Notes under the pieces: model-generated | Databases searched by the model: none | Seen by the model: the letters and a program-made list of their open reading frames with translations, nothing else | Told to the model about the DNA's origin: nothing | Part shown: in pieces, positions 40,030 to 49,867 of the stretch | Position numbering within the stretch: the first letter of the stretch is position 1 | How the letters are laid out: each line of letters opens with the position of its first letter | Translations under genes and position numbers: made by a program | IMG/VR virus record: IMGVR_UViG_3300017917_001946 | Location: 1-64,000 of that record | Source of the DNA: a virus | Length of the DNA: 64,000 nt | Strand: one strand, 5' to 3'

Positions 40030-40807
40030 TAGACTTCTTGTTCAAACAGCTAGCAGCCTAGAAAGATTTATGGTGGGAAGCCCAAAAGATGCTATTATGA
40101 AAGATAGTAATGTGGCACAAATATCTGCTGCAATTTATTATCAGGCAAACGTTATAGCAAAGCTAACTTCAAGCAAACAATTTAAAGACAAATTTAAATC
40201 AGTAATATTTTCTCAGATATTAAATGATTTTGGCAATTATGTAGATAGTCAAGCAAGAATGAAGCCTAGATCTCTTCATCATATGTATGAATGGAAAAGA
40301 GTTGGAGACCCAGAGGCAAGACTATTTAATTTAAAAATGTTAGATGGAGAAGGAATTTCATTTAAGGTCGCATATGAATATAAACTATCTCAATCATTTG
40401 TTCCAGCGCCAGAAGGAAGAAGAAAGCACGTATTTGCTAATAAAGCTTCTGTGATGGAATCTGGAATGCCTCTTAAAATTGCTCCACGCCATTCTGAGAG
40501 ACTTGTATTCGATTCTAATGGTGAGACTATCTTTATGCCCAAAGGGGCCTCAGTGACCGTTCAGAGGCCTGGTGGAAGCAGTGTAAAAAATCAATTTACA
40601 TTAAAATATAGCATATTCTTTAGAGGACAATTAATTAATCAATCTATTAAATCTTCTGGATTTCAAAAGATATTTAATTCAGCACTAACTAAAGCAATGA
40701 AATTACCAACGCCTATCAAAAAGGTTCAGTACTCATTTGCCCCAAATACAATTAGATCTATGGCGGACTCAGCAGTCACACAGTCATTTGGAGGTGCAAT
40801 GATATGA
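40019..40807 (+). CDS. Neck / tail completion protein (HK97 gp10-like position)
   Basis: 262 residues from TTG 40019, with GGAG ten bases upstream; an ATG at 40070 is the alternative start. The middle is mixed alpha/beta with YMYEWKRVGDPEARLFNLKMLDG and HSERLVFDSNGETIFMPKGASVTV. In siphovirus order this place belongs to the neck protein that joins head and tail completion factors. It is longer than the usual 130-180 residues. Family assignment is by position and general pattern. Confidence 0.6.
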   Translation: MDSSRLLVQTASSLERFMVGSPKDAIMKDSNVAQISAAIYYQANVIAKLTSSKQFKDKFKSVIFSQILNDFGNYVDSQARMKPRSLHHMYEWKRVGDPEARLFNLKMLDGEGISFKVAYEYKLSQSFVPAPEGRRKHVFANKASVMESGMPLKIAPRHSERLVFDSNGETIFMPKGASVTVQRPGGSSVKNQFTLKYSIFFRGQLINQSIKSSGFQKIFNSALTKAMKLPTPIKKVQYSFAPNTIRSMADSAVTQSFGGAMI

Positions 40808-41316
40808 CAGTTAATTATAAATTAGACGCAATGCTAGAATTAAGAAAGTTTTTATGGAGTAGATTAACTGCTTTAGGCATATTTGATGATCAGGAATACT
40901 ATAGCGACAATCTTGCAGAGACTATTGTTCCTATTATTCCAGTTCAACAAGCACCAGAAATGAATCAATTTTTAAGTGGCAAAAAGCATATTATCTATGA
41001 TAAGATCGGCACATCTTATGAAGATAACTGGATGGTCTGCTGTGAACAAATATTATTTACCGTATATTCAACAGATATATCAGAAATTAATGAAATTAGA
41101 AACTTCATGATGGATGAATTTAGAAGAATGGACGAATCTGCTAGAGATATAAATAAATGGTCTGGCCTATCTAATAAGTTTAAATTCTATACCATATTTG
41201 TTGCCGATATATCCCCTACAGAACCTTCAGAAGAACTTCAGGGATTCTTCTCAACAGATGTCATTTTAGAGATAAAATATTCTAGAATGGTGGATCTAGT
41301 AGGCCGTTTTATATAA
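40804..41316 (+). CDS. Tail terminator protein
   Basis: 170 residues, ATGA overlap with the neck gene. The chain begins with a helix (KLDAMLELRKFLWSRLTALGIF) followed by alternating strands and helices including WMVCCEQILFTVYSTDISEINEIRNFMMDEFRRMDE, as in the gpU/TrP1-type ring that caps the tail tube and docks on the neck. Position immediately before the tube gene is the expected one. Confidence 0.65.
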   Translation: MTVNYKLDAMLELRKFLWSRLTALGIFDDQEYYSDNLAETIVPIIPVQQAPEMNQFLSGKKHIIYDKIGTSYEDNWMVCCEQILFTVYSTDISEINEIRNFMMDEFRRMDESARDINKWSGLSNKFKFYTIFVADISPTEPSEELQGFFSTDVILEIKYSRMVDLVGRFI

Positions 41317-41317
41317 T

Positions 41318-41346
41318 TTGCCTTATGGTCAAATATGGCCTAAAAT
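41318..41346 (+). promoter_or_regulatory. Promoter TTGCCT-N17-TAAAAT for the tail-tube gene
   Basis: TTGCCT (41318-41323), 17 bp, TAAAAT (41341-41346). The hexamers are identical to those at 35658-35686. A 60-nt leader with AGGAGGTGGAG follows. Confidence 0.65.
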
Positions 41347-41412
41347 TAGACTAAGAGGAAAGAGCCTAGCCAGCCAAATTAATTTTAAAAACCACAGGAG
41401 GTGGAGATAAAA

Positions 41413-42138
41413 ATGCCATTAACATCACAAGCAACTGGTAATGCCCGCAATATTCTTGTAGGAGCATCACCTTTATTTCTTTCAAATGTTGATATTACAG
41501 AAACTGAGTACGTAGAAAACGCAGAACCAGGTTACGGTGTAACCTCATCTGCAGTCAATGTACCAGCATTCGCTACAGGTGAATCATACACAACAACATT
41601 GAACGATGCGACAGACGGTCTTTCAGTAGCCCCAGATTTCTATTACAGAAACGTAGGTTACACAAATAACGGTCTTCAAATCACATACAATCCAACATAC
41701 GATTCAGTAACAGTGGATCAGCTTCTTGATACAGCTAAGCTGTTCAAGTCTGCGATGGAAGTTATGATTGCAACAGAAATGTCAGAAGGTACTCTAGAAA
41801 ACGTTCTAGTTGTATTCGGACAGAAAGCATCAACACTTACAACATCAGGAACTGGACAAACAAAGAAGGATGAGTTGGGTCTTGAGGCAGGTGCACTTGG
41901 TGCAGCTCCAACAGAGCGTCAACTAATTGCAGTCGGACAAGCTCCTACAGCAACAGCTACATCGACAGAGCGTGTATATTATGCACGTCGTGTTCTTTCA
42001 GTACAACAGTCACAATTCTCTTTGTCACGTAGCACACCAACTACATTTCCAGTAACCTTCCGTCTTCTCCCATCAGGTAGCTCAAGCTACGTAGGATCAG
42101 AATACGGTAAGATTATTGACCGTGTATTAACAGTATAA
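41413..42138 (+). CDS. Major tail tube protein
   Basis: 241 residues from ATG 41413 (MPLTSQATGNARNIL); the GTG at 41401 is inside the ribosome-binding sequence. The N-terminal half has the tube beta-sandwich (VDITETEYVENAEPGYGVTSSAV, YTTTLNDATDGLSVAPDFYYRNVGYTNNGLQITYNP) and the protein ends VTFRLLPSGSSSYVGSEYGKIIDRVLTV. It forms the stacked hexamer rings of the tail. High expression is suggested by an own promoter, strong ribosome binding site, CGT-biased arginine codons and a strong terminator. Confidence 0.88.
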   Translation: MPLTSQATGNARNILVGASPLFLSNVDITETEYVENAEPGYGVTSSAVNVPAFATGESYTTTLNDATDGLSVAPDFYYRNVGYTNNGLQITYNPTYDSVTVDQLLDTAKLFKSAMEVMIATEMSEGTLENVLVVFGQKASTLTTSGTGQTKKDELGLEAGALGAAPTERQLIAVGQAPTATATSTERVYYARRVLSVQQSQFSLSRSTPTTFPVTFRLLPSGSSSYVGSEYGKIIDRVLTV

Positions 42139-42162
42139 TAATTTAATTAAATTATTAACAGG

Positions 42163-42186
42163 AACCCCCAGAAATGGGGGTTTTCT
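42163..42186 (+). terminator. Rho-independent terminator after the tail-tube gene
   Basis: AACCCCCA (42163-42170), GAAA tetraloop, TGGGGGTT (42175-42182), then TTTT-rich sequence. Its tail overlaps the following promoter. Confidence 0.88.
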
Positions 42187-42188
42187 GC

Positions 42189-42217
42189 TTGTATTATTAA
42201 ATCAAGTTTAGTATAAT
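42189..42217 (+). promoter_or_regulatory. Promoter TTGTAT-N17-TATAAT for the tail chaperone genes
   Basis: TTGTAT (42189-42194) and TATAAT (42212-42217) are separated by 17 bp. The leader holds AAGGAGGATAAA before the TTG start. Confidence 0.65.
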
Positions 42218-42243
42218 GATTAAGACTATCCAAGGAGGATAAA

Positions 42244-42582
42244 TTGGCTACAACAGTATACGACGTAGAAGAGATCACCTTACAGAATGGTGATAAAGTT
42301 AAATTAAAGCCCTTAACAATTAAGGCTCTAAGAAAATTTATGGCAGCAATTGCTAAAACAGCAACATCTCAAACAGAAGACGAAACATTGACTATATTAA
42401 TTGAGGCATGTGCGGTTGCGATTGAGTCACAATTACCAGAACTAGCTGCAGACATGGATAAGCTTGAAAGCGCATTAGATATGCCAACTATCAATCGTAT
42501 TCTTGAAGTTTGCGGAGGAATTAAGCTTGACGACCCAAACCTGGGAGCGGCAGCAGTTCTAGCTGGTCAGAACTCGATCTAG
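42244..42582 (+). CDS. Tail assembly chaperone, short form (gpG-like)
   Basis: 112 residues from a TTG start seven bases after AAGGAGG. The chain is predominantly helical after an N-terminal beta hairpin (VEEITLQNGDKVKLKPLTIKALRKFMAAIAKTA) and acidic, like the phage lambda gpG class that coats the tape measure during tail assembly. It lies between tail tube and tape measure. Ribosomes that do not frameshift at 42534-42540 stop at TAG 42580-42582 and make this form. Confidence 0.85.
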   Translation: MATTVYDVEEITLQNGDKVKLKPLTIKALRKFMAAIAKTATSQTEDETLTILIEACAVAIESQLPELAADMDKLESALDMPTINRILEVCGGIKLDDPNLGAAAVLAGQNSI

Positions 42583-42902
42583 CCGCTTTATTGGGGGAAG
42601 TTTTTCTTTTAGGTAATTGGAAAAATTACGACGAACTAGAAGACAATCTTTCAATGCCAGAACTTATACAAACTTTTAAGTCTATGCAAAAAACTGAAGA
42701 GGAGAAAAGAAAATTTCTAGCATCTCTTCAAGGCATAAATTTAAATGAAGAAACAAAAGAAGAAGGTCCTACCTTCGATGATATCAGAAAGAGGGCCCTT
42801 GGAATAAACGCATCAGCAGATGATGTTGTTTCACTACAAGGTCCTTATGCAGCAGAAGCTGGATTTGGTATCGGAGCAGGACTAGGATACTCTAAGGAGT
42901 AA
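42244..42902 (+). CDS. Tail assembly chaperone, frameshifted long form (gpGT-like)
   Basis: A -1 shift on the slippery heptamer joins the first 99 codons to a second open frame for a predicted 219-residue product. The second frame has no ribosome binding site or credible start and is open from 42507. Its first residues after the shift lead into SSSWSELDLAALLGEVFLLGNWKNYDELEDNLSMPEL, the conserved T-domain start in many phages, and it ends with a glycine-rich tail. The long form recruits tail-tube protein to the tape measure in the lambda model. Treating 42591-42902 as a free gene would be wrong. Confidence 0.82.
42534..42587 (+). promoter_or_regulatory. Programmed -1 ribosomal frameshift signal
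   Basis: The zero frame reads C CCA AAC at 42534-42540, a valid X-XXY-YYZ slippery heptamer. Five bases later a two-part stem-loop begins: AGCGGC (42546-42551) with GCCGCT (42582-42587), and inside it AGTTCT (42555-42560) with AGAACT (42569-42574) around an 8-nt loop. The zero-frame stop lies inside the stem. Confidence 0.82.
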
Positions 42903-42911
42903 TATAGCTAA

Positions 42912-45900
42912 ATGGCTGATGAACAAATAGTCACGAATATAGTCGCAACTTCGGACTTTTCAAATCTTATTACAGATCTTAATAAGGTTTCTTCAGCGTT
43001 AAGTAAATTACAGGATAAACTACAAGCAACAAATAAAACATTAGCAGCTCAAGTTGCTGTAATGAATAGAGCATTTGCAGATACGCTTAGAAGCACTGGT
43101 CAATTCTCCACACATTTTGTTAGTTTAAGTTCAGATGTAGATAAGTTTGGACAACAGCTAGATAGGGGTCAGATCAAGCTTGGCCAGTTCTTCAGAGTAT
43201 ATGCACAACATGCTAAAACAAATGGCGGATTAATAAGAGATTTAGCTAAACAACAAGTACAAATGCAGAATGCAGTACTGCAACCATTAGGCAGAAATGC
43301 TGAAGGGTTAATGCAGTATAACGTTCATATACCAAGAGGAATAGATTTAATTAAGAATAAGACTGCAATTGCAAGACAAGAATTGCAGATTATGAATAAG
43401 GTTGTTCAAGAAGGTGCTAATCAATTAATTAACTGGGGTAAAAATACTCAGTGGGCTGGACGTCAATTAACAGTAGGATTAACAGTTCCAATGGCGGCAT
43501 TTGGTAAAGCAGCAGCAGATGCATTTAGAACAGCCGATGAACAACTAGTTCGTTTAACAAAGGTTTATGGTGGAATATCACAAACATCTAGTGCAGAATT
43601 ATTAAAAGTTAGAAAAGATGTAGTAGAAACAGCACGTCAAATTTCTAAATCAATGGGATCTAGTTTTACAGAAACAATTGGACTTGCGGCAGATATTGCA
43701 GCAACTGGAAAAACTGGAAATGAATTATTAAAATCAGTACAAGAAACAACACGCCTAGCAGTTCTTGGTGAAGTTGATAGACAAGAAGCAATGAAGGCTA
43801 CCCTGGCAATTCAAACTGCTTTTAAGTCTAATACAGAAGAACTTACAGAATCAATTAACTTCCTTAACGCAGTTGAAAACCAAACATCAACAACTCTTAA
43901 TGATTTAGTAGAAGCTATTCCAAAAGCTGGACCAATTGTTAAAGGTTTAGGCGGAGACGTAAAAGATTTAGCACTTTATTTAACTGCTATGCGTGAAGGT
44001 GGAATTAGTGCATCAGAGGGAGCTAACGCATTAAAATCTGCTCTGGCATCTTTAATTAATCCAACAAATGTTGCAGTTGATAAATTTCAAAGTTTTGGAA
44101 TTAATCTAGAAAATATTGTTCAAAAAAATGCTGGTGATACAACAGCAACAATATTAGAATTACAAGCAGCACTAGATACTTTAAATCCACTTCAAAAGCA
44201 ACAGGCACTGGAACAGTTATTTGGAAAGTTTCAGTTTGCAAGAATGAATGCTTTGTTTGAAAACCTTGGAAGACAAGGAAGCCAGACTTTAGCAGTATTA
44301 GATTTAATGAAAGCAAGTAGTCAAGATCTAGCAAACTTGGCTGGTCGAGAATTAGCACAAGTAACTGAATCTGCTTCTGGTAGATATCGCAGGGCACTAG
44401 AAGGATTAAAGGCAGATCTTGCCGCAGTAGGAGATCAATTCTTAAATATTAATACTCATTTAATTAATTTTATTGATGGAATATTAAAGTTTGTACAAAA
44501 ATTACCAGACCCAATAAAGAAAATTCTTGGACTTTTAGGTATGTTTACAGCAGCAGCTGGACCACTTATCATGTTAACTGGTGTTTTGGGTAACTTCTTC
44601 GGATACATAATTAAGGGTGTATCTCATATGAGAGCATTCTTTAAGGGTGGAGAAGGATGGAGATTATTAACACCAGAAATATTAGCTGCTCAAAGAGCTG
44701 GAGATTTAGTAGAACAAACATTTTATAGTGATGCTAAAGCAGCTTCAATATTAAAACAAGCAATTGCTGGATTAGCAGGAGAGTTTGAAGTATTACAAAG
44801 AAAAGCTAATTTAGCAGCTACAGCTACATCAGTTGCAGTAAATCCAGGAGTTAGCACAGTTGCTGGAAATGTTGTAATGGTTGGTGGCGGACCAAGAGTA
44901 GTTAATCCAAATCATCCTTTAGTTGGTGAATCTGGAACAAGAGCAGCTGCACATCATATTCCAAGATCTATGATGAGTGAACAAGAAAGACTTTCACAAA
45001 CAATACATTCATTTACACCAGCACCAATACCTTTAAATCAAAAAATTGGTGCAGTTCCACAAATATTTACAGAAGGCGATCTTCCAAGAATTGAAGGTTT
45101 AACAACATCTAGAGGCGCATCAACTGGAATAGTTGCAGCAGAAGCTGCAAAATGGCATGCAATGATGGGTTCATTAGCAATGCTAACAAAATCAGAAGTT
45201 GCAGCACTTAAAAAAGAAATTGCTACTACTGGAACATTTACAACAGAAATTAATACTTCATTTGGACAATTACTTCCAGCAATGACAAAATTAACAAGCA
45301 ATGCGGCAGCCGAATCAGCAGCAATTGTTGCAGAATTAAGAGCTGGTAAAATCACAGTAGAAGCTGCAAAAGCAAAAATTATTGCAGTAAATGCTCAACT
45401 TGAACAATTAATGGCACAGACAACAACACAGGTTGCAGCAGATCTAGGTAGAACAGTAAATCTTACACAGGTTCCACTTATTGATCAGCCAATTGTTAGT
45501 GGTAAAGGCAAAGCAAATATAAAAGAATTATTTAGAGCAAAACGTCCTGCTGCTGGAATTATTGATAGGATCGCTAGAGTTCTTGGAGTAAGAACATATG
45601 GTGGAGGATATTCTACCGAAACAACAATTCCTAAAAAAATGAATACTGGAGGAATTGTTCCAGGAGTCGGCAATACTGATACTTATCCAACAACTCTTCC
45701 AGAAGGAGCTTTTGTTGTAAACAAGCAATCCACTGCACAAAATATGGATATTATTTCACCAATGCTTGGAATGAATATGGGCGGACAAGTTCCAGTAATG
45801 TTAACACCTGGAGAAGCAGTAATTGATCCAATAACAGCTGCATCAAATATAGAATTACTTGAAGGCATAAATTCAAGAAGAGCCTATCATACTGGAGGAG

Positions 45901-48900
45901 TTGTTCATGAACACCCACATAAAAGAGTTAAAGCTCACGTAAGTCAATCAAAATCTATTTCTGCTTCAGACGCAATAAAGAGCTATGGCTCTTATATGAG
46001 CGAATCGACAAAGGCCTTTGCACAAGCATATCCAGACCAACAATTACTTCTTAAAGATAATTTAACAATAAGTTTATTAAGAGAAGAAAATGAAGCCTTA
46101 AAAGAAAGTGGCGGTAAAAGAGGATCTGGTTTAACAAAAAATCAAATGCTTTCCGCAATACAGTCTACATCAGCTTCTGATTTATTTTCTGACTATAAAG
46201 AATTAAATCAAGCAGAAAAGCAAACATTAAAAAACAATCTTATTAAAAGTTTAAATACATTACCAAATGATAATAAAAAATACTGGGATTCAACTTTAGC
46301 AAGTCATTTTGATGCTGCAGTAAAAACTACAGCATCATCTCTTCCTCAAGGATCACAATTTAAAGCAGCAATGGATAAGAGAAAGTCAAATCCTAGGTGG
46401 ATTGGACACTCATCTTTTGAAAACCTAGCACCAAAGCCAATAGATAGACTTGGCGGAGGTAAAAAAATGGGAGTTAAAGAGGCTAGAGCATTAGCTGGTT
46501 CAATAACTGTACCAACATGGTATACAGATCAATCTGGAAAAGCGACAGTATTAATTCCAGGCGGTAAAAAAGGAAGCTATACACATTCAAGTGGAGCTTC
46601 TACTCAATTAAAACAAGCATTATGGAAACCAACTTTGCCACAATCACTTCCTCCAATGGAAGGTAAATTTAATAAAGCAGTTCGTGGAATTGATCCAAAC
46701 ATGTACTCTATTGCATCGCATGGAAGAAAAACAAATCTTGGAATGCCTTTAAAAAAATTGGGTCGTGGCTGGGAAAATCCTAGATATGTTGCACCAGATC
46801 CTTTAAGACAGGCATTAAAATTTAATTGGGGTCGTCATAATCAAGGCGGATTAGTTGGTGGATTAAGACCAGCACGTAGACAATATAATGCTGGAGGCAT
46901 GGTAGCATCTACATTGATGAGTTTACTTGGATACCAAGGAGGAGCAGCCCTAGGTTCTAGATTTGGTGGAGAAACTGGATCATTTATTGGTGGAGCTTTG
47001 GGCTCCATGGCACCAATGATGATGATGGGTGGAAGAGGAAGAGGTTTAGCAAAAGGATCAGAAGAGGCATACGGATTTTATAGTGGAAAACTAGACAAGT
47101 CTATAGTAGGTAATGCTAAATTTGCAACATCATTAGCAAATACAGCAGCACAAGGATCTAAGGTTTCTAAAGTTCTTATGGGTGTTGTAGGCGGACTAAC
47201 AAAAACTAATTTAGCATTAGCAGCAGTTACAACAGCAGCAGTTGTAGGATACAAGGCTTGGCAAAACCATAAAGAAGGACTTAGATTAAATGCATTAACT
47301 TATGGAATGACTGCTGAAGCTGCACAAAAAGCTGGACTTCAATTTACAGATTATAACGCCAAAATAAAAGATTCAATTAATAATATAAAGGCTGTTACAG
47401 AAAGAAATAAACTTCTTTACGAAAGCATGGCAAGTGCTGGTAAGCCAATAAAGATGACAATCGAAGAATACAAGAAGTTAAGAAAAGAAGTTAAATCTAC
47501 AATGTCTGATTATGTAGAAGCTATTAGTAGATCTAAAAATAGCGATCTCTCAGCCCTTGCACAAAGATTAAAAACTGAATTTATTGCAGCAGGAATGTCT
47601 GCAGATGAAGCTGCTAAAAAGATTTATATGGCATTTACATTATCAAATAAATCTGCACAAGCTGCTGCAGCAACAGTTGGAAATATTAACTTTAATAATA
47701 TAGTAGACGCTCAAACTGCTGTAACAAATGCAATGCAATCATTTAATAAAGCAACACAATTTGAAAATGCAACAACTCAAGCAAGATCACTAAATACAGC
47801 ACTAACATCTGTTGATGCAAGTCTTGAAGAAATTGTATCAAATAGTAAAAAGAAGGCTGACGCAGACAAGACTGGTAAAACAGAAGTTATTGACAGATAT
47901 ACTGCAGAAAAACAAATGATGTCTCAAATTAACTCTAACGTTAAAAATCAGAAAACACTTACTACAGAACTTATAAATGAACTTGCTAAACAAAATCCTT
48001 TAATAAGAGACTTTGCATCTACACAAGATACAGTCTTAAGTTTATGGATGAAAATGAGATTAGCAGCTCAAGGGTACACTGGCGATTTGCAAATGAGTGC
48101 TAAACAAATGGAAGCATTTTATGAGATGTATAATAGAATTGCTTCTACTGTAGAAACAGAAAATAAAAAAGGTGCATTAAAGTCACAGTATGTTGAATTA
48201 GATAGATTAAAAACTGCAATTAATAAAGCAGCGACTGCTGCTAAGGGTCAATCAGTACAACAACAAATTGATTCAAAGAAAGCAATTCAAGCAATTGATG
48301 ATAGAATTGCAAAAATTAAAGAAGAGGCAGATGCAAGAAGAAAAGCGCTGTCTCAACAACAACAAGATGAAGATGTATTAACACAAATAAAGAAAAAACA
48401 ATTAGAGTATCAAGAGGCTTTATCTTCTGGAAATATGTCTGGAGCAGCACAAGCTCAACTTGACATACAATCATTAACTAGACAACAGCAGGTAACTCAA
48501 GCAACAAGAGCCATTGATGAAAAAGAAGCAATGGATATTAAAAAGCTTCAGGCTCAAAGAGATGCTTTATCAAAGAAAACAGAAGACTTAGCAAATAATG
48601 CAGCAAAGGCTGGGGAATCTTTAGCGTCGCTTACAAATAAATTCAATGATCTAATAGGAAAAATTGAATCATATAATCAGGCTATAACTAACTATAAAGC
48701 AAAACAAGATTCTGGTGAAAAAATTACTGATGGAGATGCTGCCGCTGTTGTATCTGGTGCAAAAGCATTAGGAATGCAACTACCAGAAGGAACAAAATCT
48801 TATGTAGAAACTCCAGGACGTAGAGGAAGGCCTTCATACAGAGATAAGACACCACTGGAGCTTGCTCAGGATTATATGCCAACAACTTTAAATAAAGCAT

Positions 48901-49409
48901 TAGAGGCAGATAAAGTTTATATTAATGCAAAAAGCATTGTAACAGGCGAATCAGCATCTCAAAAGTCACAAGGTATTTCAGTAACAAGAAGTTATGGTGC
49001 AAGAGGGTATACTTCTTATCAAGCACCTAGCAAATCACTTGTAGATCAAGGAATTAATCTTTCATACGGAGCAACATTTGTAGATAGCACTGGTAAAAAG
49101 TATAGAATTATTGGTGAGCCAAATAGAGCTGGATTTGTTCAAGTATCACCATTTGCAAGAGGCGGTCTTGTAAGAATGCCTAATACTGCAAGAATGTCTA
49201 ATCCACAAATTAATTCTCCAAGGGCTGGATATGCATCAGGCGGAACAGTATACTCTGGAAGAGGATCTTCATCTTCATCAGTTGTTATTAATACACTATC
49301 AATTGAATTCCCTAATAGTCCAGCAAATGCTAAAGAATTTTATGCTCAAATTAAAGAAATTGCAAGACAAGAAGGAACAAAGGTCTTGTCTGGAGGGAAA
49401 GCGGTCTAA
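42912..49409 (+). CDS. Tail tape measure protein
   Basis: 2165 residues, the longest gene of the window and the length ruler for the tail. Residues about 1-160 are coiled coil; residues 190-480 form the phage tape-measure core (WGKNTQWAGRQLTVGLTVPMAAFGKAAADAF, then GDVKDLALYLTAMREGGISASEGANALKSAL). A hydrophobic segment follows (KILGLLGMFTAAAGPLIMLTGVLGNFFGYII). The middle carries several glycine-doublet beta motifs (TGGIVPGVGNTDTYPTTLPEG, MGGQVPVMLTPGEAVI, NQGGLVGGL). Residues 1650-1830 are coiled coil again. No peptidase domain is obvious. At about 0.15 nm per residue this implies a tail near 320 nm. Confidence 0.93.
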   Translation: MADEQIVTNIVATSDFSNLITDLNKVSSALSKLQDKLQATNKTLAAQVAVMNRAFADTLRSTGQFSTHFVSLSSDVDKFGQQLDRGQIKLGQFFRVYAQHAKTNGGLIRDLAKQQVQMQNAVLQPLGRNAEGLMQYNVHIPRGIDLIKNKTAIARQELQIMNKVVQEGANQLINWGKNTQWAGRQLTVGLTVPMAAFGKAAADAFRTADEQLVRLTKVYGGISQTSSAELLKVRKDVVETARQISKSMGSSFTETIGLAADIAATGKTGNELLKSVQETTRLAVLGEVDRQEAMKATLAIQTAFKSNTEELTESINFLNAVENQTSTTLNDLVEAIPKAGPIVKGLGGDVKDLALYLTAMREGGISASEGANALKSALASLINPTNVAVDKFQSFGINLENIVQKNAGDTTATILELQAALDTLNPLQKQQALEQLFGKFQFARMNALFENLGRQGSQTLAVLDLMKASSQDLANLAGRELAQVTESASGRYRRALEGLKADLAAVGDQFLNINTHLINFIDGILKFVQKLPDPIKKILGLLGMFTAAAGPLIMLTGVLGNFFGYIIKGVSHMRAFFKGGEGWRLLTPEILAAQRAGDLVEQTFYSDAKAASILKQAIAGLAGEFEVLQRKANLAATATSVAVNPGVSTVAGNVVMVGGGPRVVNPNHPLVGESGTRAAAHHIPRSMMSEQERLSQTIHSFTPAPIPLNQKIGAVPQIFTEGDLPRIEGLTTSRGASTGIVAAEAAKWHAMMGSLAMLTKSEVAALKKEIATTGTFTTEINTSFGQLLPAMTKLTSNAAAESAAIVAELRAGKITVEAAKAKIIAVNAQLEQLMAQTTTQVAADLGRTVNLTQVPLIDQPIVSGKGKANIKELFRAKRPAAGIIDRIARVLGVRTYGGGYSTETTIPKKMNTGGIVPGVGNTDTYPTTLPEGAFVVNKQSTAQNMDIISPMLGMNMGGQVPVMLTPGEAVIDPITAASNIELLEGINSRRAYHTGGVVHEHPHKRVKAHVSQSKSISASDAIKSYGSYMSESTKAFAQAYPDQQLLLKDNLTISLLREENEALKESGGKRGSGLTKNQMLSAIQSTSASDLFSDYKELNQAEKQTLKNNLIKSLNTLPNDNKKYWDSTLASHFDAAVKTTASSLPQGSQFKAAMDKRKSNPRWIGHSSFENLAPKPIDRLGGGKKMGVKEARALAGSITVPTWYTDQSGKATVLIPGGKKGSYTHSSGASTQLKQALWKPTLPQSLPPMEGKFNKAVRGIDPNMYSIASHGRKTNLGMPLKKLGRGWENPRYVAPDPLRQALKFNWGRHNQGGLVGGLRPARRQYNAGGMVASTLMSLLGYQGGAALGSRFGGETGSFIGGALGSMAPMMMMGGRGRGLAKGSEEAYGFYSGKLDKSIVGNAKFATSLANTAAQGSKVSKVLMGVVGGLTKTNLALAAVTTAAVVGYKAWQNHKEGLRLNALTYGMTAEAAQKAGLQFTDYNAKIKDSINNIKAVTERNKLLYESMASAGKPIKMTIEEYKKLRKEVKSTMSDYVEAISRSKNSDLSALAQRLKTEFIAAGMSADEAAKKIYMAFTLSNKSAQAAAATVGNINFNNIVDAQTAVTNAMQSFNKATQFENATTQARSLNTALTSVDASLEEIVSNSKKKADADKTGKTEVIDRYTAEKQMMSQINSNVKNQKTLTTELINELAKQNPLIRDFASTQDTVLSLWMKMRLAAQGYTGDLQMSAKQMEAFYEMYNRIASTVETENKKGALKSQYVELDRLKTAINKAATAAKGQSVQQQIDSKKAIQAIDDRIAKIKEEADARRKALSQQQQDEDVLTQIKKKQLEYQEALSSGNMSGAAQAQLDIQSLTRQQQVTQATRAIDEKEAMDIKKLQAQRDALSKKTEDLANNAAKAGESLASLTNKFNDLIGKIESYNQAITNYKAKQDSGEKITDGDAAAVVSGAKALGMQLPEGTKSYVETPGRRGRPSYRDKTPLELAQDYMPTTLNKALEADKVYINAKSIVTGESASQKSQGISVTRSYGARGYTSYQAPSKSLVDQGINLSYGATFVDSTGKKYRIIGEPNRAGFVQVSPFARGGLVRMPNTARMSNPQINSPRAGYASGGTVYSGRGSSSSSVVINTLSIEFPNSPANAKEFYAQIKEIARQEGTKVLSGGKAV

Positions 49410-49867
49410 TGTCAACAATATATCTTCCAGTAGGATCCGTACTTTATTTAAACTCTAATATTAAACTATCAGAGCATAATCGTCAGCCTGTATCAATAGG
49501 TAAAACTAGAATTGAACAAACTAAAAGAATGAACAATGGTCTAATGCGTAAGTTCTTTATTGCAGAAAAAGAAACAATTAGCGTTTCTTGGAATATGCTT
49601 CCATCATTTTCAACAATGACTGTAGATGGCGGTTATGGAGCAGTAGACCTAAAGGCATTTTATGAGGGAGTTGCATCAAAAGCAGCTGGAGCATTATCTG
49701 GAAGATCCACATTTGATGTATCAATATCATATGGTAATACTGTTAAGAATATGGAAATGATGTTCACAAGCTGCTCATTTGAAATTGTTAAAAGAAATGT
49801 AAAGGAACAAACAACAGACTCTCCACAAGAATTTTGGAACGTATCTATATCAATGGAAGAGATATAA
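49409..49867 (+). CDS. Tail-tip protein in the distal tail position
   Basis: 152 residues, start overlapping the tape-measure stop. The sequence is beta-rich (YLPVGSVLYLNSNIKLSEHNRQPVSIGKTRIEQTKRM, then FFIAEKETISVSWNML). Its position right after the tape measure is that of the distal tail protein that links tube and tip, or of a tube-like initiator. No strong family motif is seen, so the assignment is by order. Confidence 0.6.
   Translation: MSTIYLPVGSVLYLNSNIKLSEHNRQPVSIGKTRIEQTKRMNNGLMRKFFIAEKETISVSWNMLPSFSTMTVDGGYGAVDLKAFYEGVASKAAGALSGRSTFDVSISYGNTVKNMEMMFTSCSFEIVKRNVKEQTTDSPQEFWNVSISMEEI

Noticed and set aside
42591-42902. Independent gene starting at TTG 42591
   Set aside because: No ribosome binding site; the frame is open further upstream and fits a -1 frameshift extension of the tail chaperone.
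44530-44620. Muralytic peptidase domain in the tape measure
   Set aside because: The hydrophobic segment is a membrane-type helix; I saw no NlpC/P60, M23 or SLT catalytic motif along the protein.
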